Shown here in pieces: positions 1-6,010 of a stretch of DNA of 6,570 nucleotides. The DNA is from Nostocaceae cyanobacterium CSSed10_463m. Its GTDB lineage: Bacteria; Cyanobacteriota; Cyanobacteriia; Cyanobacteriales; Nostocaceae. The stretch covers positions 1-6,570 of the forward strand of contig PWQB01000040.1 of NCBI GenBank assembly GCA_003556955.1, given 5' to 3'. The position numbers were made by a program, and so were the translations under genes. Position 1 is the stretch's first letter; each line of letters begins with the position of its first letter. Under the pieces are notes generated by a model, which made no database searches, had not been told where the DNA came from, and saw nothing but the letters and a program-made list of their open reading frames with translations.

Positions 1-415
1 AAATTAAAATTGCCCACCTAAGTTTGATGTTTAACCCCCGATTGACAGCTACAATTGTGGCTAATAAACTCCAAGTAGCCAGGGAAATTTCAATTGGTCT
101 TCCCAAAAGAGGCACAACTGTCAGAAAATTGAAGATTTGGGGAGCATGAGCAAAACCAATCGGAGCAAGTAATTCTCGATAAGTAGGCAGAGATAGTCGC
201 CACCACTTGCCCATTTTCCAGATGCTATATGTCCAAAAATAGTAACCAAGCACCACCATCAGACCATTGATGACAAAAATCAGTCCTAGCAACGGTAGTG
301 AAACTTGAGCTAGCACAGGAATTAATATACTGCCCAAAGCATGAGCGATCGCTGCTAATATCACTACAAGTTGGGCAATTTCCACAGCACGAGGACTTGT
401 GTGAACATCTTCTGA
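1..415 (-). CDS. YIP1-type multi-pass membrane protein, partial, 5' end apparently lost
   Basis: Reading leftwards from 415, one frame stays open for 138 codons to the window edge. It begins SEDVHTSPRAVEIAQ and contains very hydrophobic stretches (QLVVILAAIAHALGS, LPLLGLIFVINGLMVVLGYYF, ISLATWSLLATIVAV) around a polar loop with YRELLAPIGFAHAPQIFNFL. That pattern, several membrane spans with a P-x-G-F-A-x-A-P-Q motif, is what I recall for cyanobacterial YIP1-family proteins; the function of these in bacteria is unknown. No ATG precedes the conserved part: a TGA lies in frame at 418-416, directly before the serine codon, and the first possible start is GTG at 385-383, inside the conserved-looking region. 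None of the upstream minus-strand frames shows a matching N-terminus. The gene is therefore either 5'-truncated (a pseudogene) or starts at the internal GTG. Its 3' end is outside the window. The family assignment is moderately secure; the truncation is visible directly. Confidence 0.6.
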
Positions 416-419
416 TCAG

Positions 420-710
420 TTGTCATCTGGGGAAGAAGCATTTTTAGACAGTTTAGAGCAAGCGCAACCCCAATGTCTAACTGTACGGGATGTTTTTCCC
501 TACTCAGCCGCTAATCAAAATATCGCTGGACAACAAATATTTGCATTTCTGGAAAAGGTGGTAGAGCAAGCAGATGGCTGGTTAGAATTAACGAAATACC
601 TGCTAGAACTCCGCAATGTTTGGCGCATGGCAATTTCGGCTGACAATCGCTATGGGTTTATCTATAATCAGGCGATCGCTCTGTCAATTGCCGAACAGAT
701 GGAAAACTAA
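420..710 (+). CDS. Unrecognised short reading frame, possibly the 3' remnant of a longer gene
   Basis: I do not recognise this protein. The frame is open from just after a TGA at 402-404 and ends with TAA at 708-710. The translated part is about 96 residues, acidic and Trp-containing, with a helical look: FAFLEKVVEQADGWLELTKY, then LLELRNVWRMAISADNRYGF, then a C-terminus ending in SIAEQMEN. Codon use looks genuine for this genome and a HIP1 octamer sits in frame at 672-679. The only possible start before residue 47 is TTG at 420, with no purine-rich ribosome site upstream; later options are GTG at 558 and ATG at 627. It lies head to head with the YIP1-type frame, whose 5' end is missing at almost the same base. 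The likeliest reading is the C-terminal portion of a gene that lost its start. A small intact gene using TTG cannot be excluded, and no membrane segment or known motif is visible. Confidence 0.4.
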   Translation: MSSGEEAFLDSLEQAQPQCLTVRDVFPYSAANQNIAGQQIFAFLEKVVEQADGWLELTKYLLELRNVWRMAISADNRYGFIYNQAIALSIAEQMEN

Positions 711-810
711 CAACCCATCCCTTCATCTTCACAGCAGCCAATTCAAATAGTCCAATTTAAAATTCCCTTATTATGCTGTATTTCTTGTCCTGGACTGAGA
801 GTGGTCTACC

Positions 811-841
811 CTGACGGGCATCTTGGGAGATAAAGTATAAT
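811..841 (+). promoter_or_regulatory. Candidate sigma-70-type promoter for the CHASE2 cluster
   Basis: A perfect TATAAT lies at 836-841, with CTGACG at 811-816 as a partial match to TTGACA. The 19-base spacer is longer than the usual 17. If used, transcription would start near 848 and leave a leader of roughly 335 bases before the CHASE2 start at 1184. Weaker pairs lie nearer the gene, for example TTGCTA at 1082 with TATTTA at 1106. None is decisive. Confidence 0.25.
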
Positions 842-1172
842 CCAAATGTCAAAAAACAGAATAAATGTTGTAGAATTACCTAATCATCTGGAACAGCTAC
901 TAATTAACAGTAGCCTAAATATATCGTTTCGTTAAGCCCAAATACTTTAAGTTAAATTTTGGCTTTGCAATCCCTCGCAATTGCCATTGTCTGTATTAAA
1001 AAGTTGTAAAAATTAATAAATATCCATATAGTGGAACATCAAAAATTGCACCATTGCCAGAAAACCAGACCTGAATGTAAATTGCTATATCCCTTGCCAC
1101 TGAAATATTTACCAAGCATGGGTTAATTGGGTTAGCGAAGTATTGCCAATAATTCACTTTTTAGCTGATGAA

Positions 1173-1178
1173 AAGGAG
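1173..1178 (+). promoter_or_regulatory. Ribosome binding site of the CHASE2 gene
   Basis: AAGGAG lies 5 bases before the ATG at 1184 and 11 bases before a second in-frame ATG at 1190. It is the strongest Shine-Dalgarno match in the window and fixes the start of the receptor to one of these two codons, a difference of two residues. Confidence 0.7.
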
Positions 1179-1183
1179 CTAAT

Positions 1184-2932
1184 ATGCCCATGAGAAATAT
1201 AGGTTCGAGACTCCGCAATTTGCCCAAATCAGTATTGACTGTTGGGGGTACTGTGGTTTTAAGCAGTCTAGTAGTTACTGGGCTAATAGTGGGATTGCGA
1301 GAGTTAAAAGGCTTGCAGGGAATGGAGTTAGCTGCTTTTGATTATTTCATGCGATCGCGCCCCGATGAAGGGCCTGATAAGCGCTTTTTAGTTGTGGGTA
1401 TTGACGATACAGACATCCAGTCTCGCAAAGAATACCCCATTACAGATGCTACCCTGGCGCAAGTATTGGCAAAACTAGAGGCAGGCGAGCCGCGAGTCAT
1501 TGGTATAGATATTTTAAGGGATATTCGGCAAGGTACAGCTGTTGGCCGTGCTGAATTGGTTGAGTTATTAACTGACAACGAAAGAATGATTGCTGTGTGT
1601 GCAATGAGTCAGGCAGATTCACCCGGAATTGCCGCCGCACCAGGTGTGACAGAAGAACGGGTGGGAGTTGCTGATTTTCCGGTTGATCCTGGGGGAACTG
1701 TACGCCAAGGCATGATCATTGCTATTCCCCAAGTTTCGCAACTACCAGCCCTCAGCGAACATATCTGCAATTACGCTGATCCAGAAAATCAATTGCCATC
1801 TTTGAGTTTTCAAATGGCAGTCCGATATTTAGATGCAATGGGAATTGAACCAGAAATAACGGAATTTGGTGAGTTGCAATTTGGTTCTACAGTTCTCGGA
1901 CGCTTAACACCAAAATCTGGTGGTTATCACAATATTGATACGGGAAATTACCAAATACTGCTGAACTATCGTTCCGCTAGAAATGCAGTCAGACAGGTAT
2001 CACTCAGCGATGTCTTGGCAGATAACGTTGATCCAGATTGGATTAAAGACAAAATAGTGATGATTGGTTACACAGCCGCAATTGTTAAGGATACATTTTA
2101 CACACCTTATAGTGCAGGATTGGACGATAGCCAAAAAATGCCCGGAGTGGTAATTCACGCCCAAAATGCTAGCCAGATAATCAGCGCTGTTTTAGACCAA
2201 AGATCATTGTTATGGTACTGGAATTACTGGCAAGAAGGTTTATGGATATTTGCATGGTCGTTGGTAGGAGGACTTTTAGCTAGTCAGATTCGTAAACCCT
2301 TACTGTTGGTTTTAGGTGCTGGAGTGGCGATCGCCATTTTAAGCGGCACTGCTTATATAATATTTCTGCAAGCTGGATGGATACCTCTAGTACCAGGCGG
2401 ACTAGGACTGATTGTAACGGCTACTGCTGTTGTATTGATAGATAGACACGCCGTCACAATTGTCAAAACTGTCAAAGGCTTCTTAAAAATCAATATTGAC
2501 ATTGACGAAGAAAAAAAGGATGAAGAAGTAGCTGCAATTACCAAAAGTGATTATTTCTTGGAATTGCAGAATAAGGCGAAGGATTTACGCAGTAGAGACA
2601 ATCCAGAAGGCTTGCCCAAAATACCTCAACCTCCAGTGGTTAATAACTCACAATCAAATCCTCTTCCTTTTAGGGAAGCAGTTGATAATTCCGATTATCA
2701 AGTCATACAACCAAAACTCCGTGAATCTGTGGTTAGCACACCTGCAACAGAAATCGATTATTTACAGCAGGTACGCGACAGGCGAAATAAAATCAATCAG
2801 CCCGTAAATAATTCTGATTCCAATAATTTGGAAATAATGACGGCACAAACAACAGATGAAGATCAGGAAGAAAGAGAATATTTAGAACAATTACAACGCC
2901 GGAGTAAAAAGTTCAGAGAAAAGAAAAAATGA
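1184..2932 (+). CDS. CHASE2-domain membrane receptor without enzymatic output domain
   Basis: This 582-residue protein has the CHASE2 sensor layout. It has an N-terminal membrane helix (about 15-37), then an extracytoplasmic domain (about 45-340) with family-like elements LQGMELAAFDYFMRSRP, FLVVGIDDTDIQ, PRVIGIDILRD, LPSLSFQMAVRYL, ILLNYRS, IKDKIVMIGYTA and GVVIHAQNASQIISA. Three closely spaced membrane helices follow (about 352-368, 372-395, 398-420). CHASE2 is an extracellular sensory domain normally coupled to a cyclase, histidine kinase, Ser/Thr kinase or GGDEF/EAL output; its ligands are unknown. Here the cytoplasmic part (421-582) has none of these. It is a polar, Asn/Pro-rich tail with three short helical repeats near 456-471, 525-538 and 565-579, ending in basic KKFREKKK. 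The start is supported by AAGGAG five bases upstream. It is first in a co-directional cluster with the winged-helix, ParA/MinD-like and TPR genes, so the signal is probably passed to separately encoded partners (inference). The CHASE2 call is strong; the role is open. Confidence 0.88.
   Translation: MPMRNIGSRLRNLPKSVLTVGGTVVLSSLVVTGLIVGLRELKGLQGMELAAFDYFMRSRPDEGPDKRFLVVGIDDTDIQSRKEYPITDATLAQVLAKLEAGEPRVIGIDILRDIRQGTAVGRAELVELLTDNERMIAVCAMSQADSPGIAAAPGVTEERVGVADFPVDPGGTVRQGMIIAIPQVSQLPALSEHICNYADPENQLPSLSFQMAVRYLDAMGIEPEITEFGELQFGSTVLGRLTPKSGGYHNIDTGNYQILLNYRSARNAVRQVSLSDVLADNVDPDWIKDKIVMIGYTAAIVKDTFYTPYSAGLDDSQKMPGVVIHAQNASQIISAVLDQRSLLWYWNYWQEGLWIFAWSLVGGLLASQIRKPLLLVLGAGVAIAILSGTAYIIFLQAGWIPLVPGGLGLIVTATAVVLIDRHAVTIVKTVKGFLKINIDIDEEKKDEEVAAITKSDYFLELQNKAKDLRSRDNPEGLPKIPQPPVVNNSQSNPLPFREAVDNSDYQVIQPKLRESVVSTPATEIDYLQQVRDRRNKINQPVNNSDSNNLEIMTAQTTDEDQEEREYLEQLQRRSKKFREKKK
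2549..2920 (+). repeat. Three degenerate protein repeats in the CHASE2 cytoplasmic tail
   Basis: The tail carries DYFLELQNKAKDLRSR (residues 456-471, bases 2549-2596), DYLQQVRDRRNKIN (525-538, 2756-2797) and EYLEQLQRRSKKFRE (565-579, 2876-2920). They share an acidic residue, Tyr, Phe/Leu, two variable positions, Leu/Val, Gln/Arg, then basic residues. Between them, VNNSQSN (486-492) recurs as VNNSDSN (541-547). The copies have diverged at DNA level, so this is an old duplication or a repeated short binding helix. Confidence 0.55.
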
Positions 2933-3021
2933 CAAATGTCCAACTGTCAAAAAATTACTTTTAGACATCCTCTAACAGGAAATAAGTAGTTTAAGATGTA
3001 AAGGTTTGTGGAATTATTTTT

Positions 3022-3025
3022 GAGG
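3022..3025 (+). promoter_or_regulatory. Ribosome binding site deciding the winged-helix gene start
   Basis: GAGG at 3022-3025 lies 8 bases before ATG at 3034. A TTG at 3031 is in frame and would add one residue, but it sits closer to the site and is a rarer start, so ATG 3034 is preferred. Confidence 0.5.
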
Positions 3026-3033
3026 AATACTTG

Positions 3034-3330
3034 ATGAATAACCAAAATTCTAAAGAATCATCAACACAAAAAAGTATCTCAGATGTGATAAATTTGCCTG
3101 ATAATGAGCGACAACTTGTCAACTGGATTATTGATCAGAAAAAAGTCACTTTAGCCGAAGTAGCAGTTCATACAAATCAGTCAGAGGAGATTGCAGAGAT
3201 TTCAATTCAAAGCCTGATGAATCAAGGATTTATTCAGGAATTAAATGATAGCGATTCAGTTTACTATCAACCTCTTTTTATTACCCACAAGAAAAGTCGG
3301 CTGTCTGCAAATATATGGGACAAACTTTAA
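3034..3330 (+). CDS. Small winged-helix DNA-binding-type protein
   Basis: The 98-residue product has a polar N-terminus (1-18). A compact winged helix-turn-helix pattern follows: helix LPDNERQLVNWIIDQ (21-35), helix TLAEVAVHTN (39-48), candidate recognition helix SEEIAEISIQSLMNQGFI (50-67), then a beta wing around QELNDSDSVYYQPLF (68-82). The order and spacing resemble MarR/ArsR-type winged helices, especially the 'LxxxGFI.E' run into the wing. No ligand, metal or phosphoacceptor domain is attached, and there is no room for one. It follows the CHASE2 gene after 101 bases and precedes the ParA/MinD-like gene by only 12 bases, so it is almost certainly co-translated with the ATPase. It could be a transcription regulator of this cluster or a protein-interaction winged helix; the sequence does not separate the two. 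HIP1 octamers are absent from this gene and its right-hand neighbour. Confidence 0.75.
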   Translation: MNNQNSKESSTQKSISDVINLPDNERQLVNWIIDQKKVTLAEVAVHTNQSEEIAEISIQSLMNQGFIQELNDSDSVYYQPLFITHKKSRLSANIWDKL

Positions 3331-3342
3331 ATACAATTTACT

Positions 3343-4104
3343 ATGTCAAAAATCGTTTCTATTCACTCATTTCGGGGTGGTACAGGTAAATCCAATTCCA
3401 CTGCTAATTTAGCCGGAATTGTTGCTAGTTGTGGGTATCGCGTAGGAATTATTGATACTGATATCCAATCGCCAGGTATTCACGTCCTATTTGGTTTTGA
3501 TGAGCAAAAAATGAAATATTCGCTCAACGATTATCTCTGGGGGCGATGTAATATTGAAGAGGCTGCTTATGATGTCGGCTCAATCTTGAGTAAAACCGCC
3601 AACTCTAAAGGCCGTATTTACCTTATACCCTCTAGTATTAAGGCTAGAGATATAACCAAAGTCTTGCGAGAAGGATTTGATTTTAATCTTCTCAATCAAG
3701 GTTTTCAAGAAATACTTGATATTCTCAATCTGGATTACTTATTTATTGATACTCATCCAGGTTTGAATGAAGAAACTTTGCTTTCTATTGCCATTTCTGA
3801 TATTTTAGTTCTGATTTTACGCCCTGATCGTCAAGATTTTCAAGGTACTGCGGTGACAGTGGAAGTAGCCCGCAAGTTAGAAGTACCCAAAATGTTGCTG
3901 TTAATTAATAAAGCACTACCCGCACTCGATTTTGATGCCTTGCAAGAACAGGTAGAAAAGGCTTATAAAGCACCAGTAGCAGGTATTTTACCACTGGCAG
4001 AAGAATTGATTCAACTAGCAAGTAGTGATCTATTTTGTCTACGTCATCCAGAACATCCGTTTAGTCATGTGATGAATAATGTGGCTAAAATGATTATGGA
4101 ATAG
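3343..4104 (+). CDS. ParA/MinD-type deviant-Walker ATPase with arginine at the signature-lysine position
   Basis: This 253-residue protein of the SIMIBI (MinD/ParA) class binds ATP and typically dimerises on it to position or switch a partner. The deviant Walker A is FRGGTGKSNST at residues 10-20. K16 and S17 are the P-loop residues, and R11 occupies the place of the usual signature lysine of KGGxGK(T/S). Switch I is IIDTDIQSPG (36-45, D38 and D40). Walker B/switch II is YLFIDTHPGLNEETL (132-146, D136). LLINK (186-190) fits the base-contacting strand. The C-terminus HVMNNVAKMIME is short and lacks the basic amphipathic membrane helix of MinD. No DNA-binding N-terminal extension of plasmid ParA type is present, and no ParB gene lies nearby. 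The start ATG follows the winged-helix stop by 12 bases with no clear Shine-Dalgarno, suggesting translational coupling. Its likely role is a regulatory or positioning ATPase acting with the winged-helix partner and the CHASE2 receptor, which is inference; chromosome partitioning is less likely. Confidence 0.85.
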   Translation: MSKIVSIHSFRGGTGKSNSTANLAGIVASCGYRVGIIDTDIQSPGIHVLFGFDEQKMKYSLNDYLWGRCNIEEAAYDVGSILSKTANSKGRIYLIPSSIKARDITKVLREGFDFNLLNQGFQEILDILNLDYLFIDTHPGLNEETLLSIAISDILVLILRPDRQDFQGTAVTVEVARKLEVPKMLLLINKALPALDFDALQEQVEKAYKAPVAGILPLAEELIQLASSDLFCLRHPEHPFSHVMNNVAKMIME

Positions 4105-4136
4105 TTTATGTAGGACTGGAATCGGTACAGGGGGAG

Positions 4137-4147
4137 AGAATCATTCT
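4137..4147. other. Short palindrome in the ATPase-TPR gap
   Basis: AGAATCATTCT is a perfect 5-bp inverted repeat around a single C, in the 58-base AT-rich gap before the TPR gene. It is too short for a terminator and has no T-run. It could be an operator half-site pair or chance. Confidence 0.15.
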
Positions 4148-4162
4148 AAATAAATAATTAAT

Positions 4163-5938
4163 ATGAAATATTTCTGCGTTCAAACTAAGAAAAAACAAAA
4201 AATATCTCATAGCGGCGATTACAGCATGATATCTGATATCTGTTTAAAAACAAGCATCTTCGTAAATCAATTCCAAAAAAGCAGTATAACTTGGGGTTTA
4301 ACTTTAAGTTTTTTACTGATAAATTCCTTTATACCCACAAGTTTATTAGCTAAAGAAAATTTAGAAATAGAAGATTTTGATTACTGGAAAAGTTTATGTA
4401 CGCTTCTGGGTGAACAAAAGGAATTTGCCGAAGCGATAGCAGCTTGTAACCAAGCAATTTCCCTGAAGCCAGATAACCCAGAAATTTGGGTAGCACGAAC
4501 TGAGATTTTGGTACAACAAGCAAAATATACAGAAGCTTTAGTATCAGCTGATCGGGCTTTACGCCTCCAATCTAAATATTCTCTAGCTTTAGCCCAACGC
4601 TGTCAAGCATTATTAAATTTGGGGAAATATGAAGAGGCCGTCGCTGCTTGTGATTTAGCCCTGAGATCAGATCAGAATTGGGGAACTAATACAGCCGTGT
4701 TGGCGTGGTATAATAGGGGGTTAGCACAAAATAAACTAGGGCAATTTACCGAAGCGATCGCCTCATTTAATCGGGCTTTAGTAATTAATCCCGAAAATTC
4801 TTTAGCTTTAGTAGGTAACTGTCAAGCGTTAGATAAATTGGGTAGATTTGCCGAAGCAATTAACGCTTGTGACTCGGCTATTACAACGAATAAAAATTGG
4901 GGTAATTCATCGCCTGCTATTGCATGGTTTCATAAAGGATTAGCCCAAAAGAAGAATGGACAACTTCCAGCAGCAATTACCTCATTTGATCAAGCCATAG
5001 CAACTAATCCTCAAGATGCTGATATTTGGCTAGAACATGGTATAGCCTTATCTTTAGTAGGAAAAGTAGCACAAGCAAGTGTGTCTTATGAATTTGCTGT
5101 CAAACTAAATCCAAATTATTCTTTAGCTTTGGCACATCAAAGTGCAAACCTCAACAAACTAGGCAAACACGAAGAAGCCCAAAAGGCTAGTGAAGCTGCC
5201 ATTCAAGGCGATAATAGATGGGGTAACATGAGTCCAGCTTTAGCTTGGGAACAAAGGGGAATTGCCGTGGCTGGATTGGGCAATTATGAAGAAGGATTGA
5301 CTTCTCTAGAAAGGGCGATCGCACTGAATCCTAACTACGCTGAAGCGTGGAATAATCGGGCGGTAACTCAATGGTATTTAGGCAGATATTCTGAAGCCAT
5401 TACCAGTAGCGATCGCGCCACACAACTGAATCCTCAATATACTCAAGCTTGGTTTAATAAAGGCAGGATGCTTAGAACATTAAAACGCTATCCCGAAGCA
5501 CTAGCAGCTTACGATCAAGCCTTAGAAAATAGTAGTCAAATCATGGATAAATCGCTGTTAGCAAATATTTGGGCGAACCGCAGTGTCGTATTATGGAAGT
5601 TGTCGAGACATGAAGAAGCATTAGTTTCAGTTGATCGGGCAATTGGCATCAATCCTGAATTATCCCAAGCATGGTATAACCGAGGTGTAGTTTTATTAGA
5701 TTTGAAACGGTATTCTGAAGCAATTATCGCTTACAATCGTGCGAGTAGTTTGACTCCAGATAACGCCAATATATTAGTTGGTCAAGGAGTTGCCTTATTA
5801 AAAGTGGGTAGAATTGCCGAGGCGATCGCTAGTTTTGAAAAAACCTTAGAACTTGACCCTGCAAATACCTTGGCACAAGCCAATCAAGATATTGCCCAAA
5901 AGCGTTTATTAGAATTAGAAAAACAAAATTCTAAGTAA
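4163..5938 (+). CDS. Exported or membrane-anchored protein with about 14 TPR units
   Basis: The product is 591 residues from ATG 4163, or 570 from the in-frame ATG at 4226 (residue 22); neither has a good ribosome site. A hydrophobic stretch, ITWGLTLSFLLINSFIPTSLLA (written in parts: residues 42-63), precedes KEN, giving a signal peptide or an uncleaved anchor. The shorter start gives a more ordinary signal-peptide length. From about residue 73 to 575 there are roughly 14 tetratricopeptide units with the G-x-x-E-E-A...A-I-x-x-NP pattern, for example LGQFTEAIASFNRALVINP (192-210) and LGNYEEGLTSLERAIALNP (372-390). TPR solenoids bind proteins or peptides; no enzymatic domain is present. Three units are lengthened and end in the variant NWGTNTAVLAW, NWGNSSPAIAW or RWGNMSPALAW. 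The gene follows the ATPase by 58 bases in the same direction and is probably part of its operon. If exported, it would face the CHASE2 sensor domain rather than the ATPase. Partner binding is inferred from the fold. Confidence 0.85.
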   Translation: MKYFCVQTKKKQKISHSGDYSMISDICLKTSIFVNQFQKSSITWGLTLSFLLINSFIPTSLLAKENLEIEDFDYWKSLCTLLGEQKEFAEAIAACNQAISLKPDNPEIWVARTEILVQQAKYTEALVSADRALRLQSKYSLALAQRCQALLNLGKYEEAVAACDLALRSDQNWGTNTAVLAWYNRGLAQNKLGQFTEAIASFNRALVINPENSLALVGNCQALDKLGRFAEAINACDSAITTNKNWGNSSPAIAWFHKGLAQKKNGQLPAAITSFDQAIATNPQDADIWLEHGIALSLVGKVAQASVSYEFAVKLNPNYSLALAHQSANLNKLGKHEEAQKASEAAIQGDNRWGNMSPALAWEQRGIAVAGLGNYEEGLTSLERAIALNPNYAEAWNNRAVTQWYLGRYSEAITSSDRATQLNPQYTQAWFNKGRMLRTLKRYPEALAAYDQALENSSQIMDKSLLANIWANRSVVLWKLSRHEEALVSVDRAIGINPELSQAWYNRGVVLLDLKRYSEAIIAYNRASSLTPDNANILVGQGVALLKVGRIAEAIASFEKTLELDPANTLAQANQDIAQKRLLELEKQNSK

Positions 5939-5963
5939 ATAATTATGCACTACTTCAGTAGGG

Positions 5964-5983
5964 TGGGGATATGGTAATTCCCA
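5964..5983 (+). terminator. Weak hairpin downstream of the TPR gene
   Basis: TGGGGA (5964-5969) pairs with TTCCCA (5978-5983), with one G-T wobble, around an 8-base loop, and is followed by only TTT. It lies 26 bases after the TPR stop codon. It is a candidate end for the cluster transcript but weak as an intrinsic terminator. Confidence 0.2.
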
Positions 5984-6010
5984 TTTAAGTGAGGTACAAG
6001 CAGTAATCAT

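Larger units (their letters stand above)
711..1183. other. Non-coding leader between the truncated left genes and the CHASE2 cluster
   Basis: This stretch of 473 bases is AT-rich, with stop codons in every frame, and I see no tRNA, rRNA, CRISPR or insertion-sequence structure in it. It must contain the promoter of the CHASE2 cluster, because the next gene to the left either points away or ends at 710. The best promoter-like pair is near its left end (811-841). No HIP1 octamer occurs here, and no clear GTA-N8-TAC (NtcA) site was found. No strong hairpin with a T-run follows the reading frame ending at 710. Confidence 0.6.
345..5829. repeat. HIP1 octamers (GCGATCGC), eight dispersed copies
   Basis: Perfect GCGATCGC occurs at 345-352, 672-679, 1351-1358, 2327-2334, 4754-4761, 5315-5322, 5409-5416 and 5822-5829. 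Such density is the known HIP1 signature of many cyanobacterial genomes. No copy occurs between 2335 and 4753, which covers the winged-helix and ATPase genes. Confidence 0.9.

Noticed and set aside
402..420. Insertion-sequence end or attachment site as cause of the double truncation
   Set aside because: No terminal inverted repeats, flanking target duplication, tRNA end or transposase remnant is visible; only an 8-bp palindrome is there.
1342..1578. Open frame of 78 codons on the minus strand
   Set aside because: It lies wholly inside the well-supported CHASE2 gene, has no ribosome site and no recognisable motif; it is an antisense shadow.
2353..2544. Minus-strand frame of 63 codons, serine-rich start
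   Set aside because: Antisense to CHASE2 membrane segment codons; the composition mirrors the sense strand and no gene signal is present.
2547..2807. Plus-strand frame of 86 codons in an alternate frame
   Set aside because: It overlaps the CHASE2 tail in another frame. The tail frame is continuous with the receptor and carries the repeats, while this one shows no domain.
2929..2964. 11-residue frame starting in an ATGA overlap with the CHASE2 stop
   Set aside because: It is too short, has no ribosome site of its own and no conservation evidence; most likely chance.
3343..4104. ATPase considered as a plasmid partition ParA or as MinD of the cell-division system
   Set aside because: No ParB or parS-like array, no MinC/MinE neighbour, no DNA-binding extension or basic membrane-targeting tail, and Arg at the signature position.
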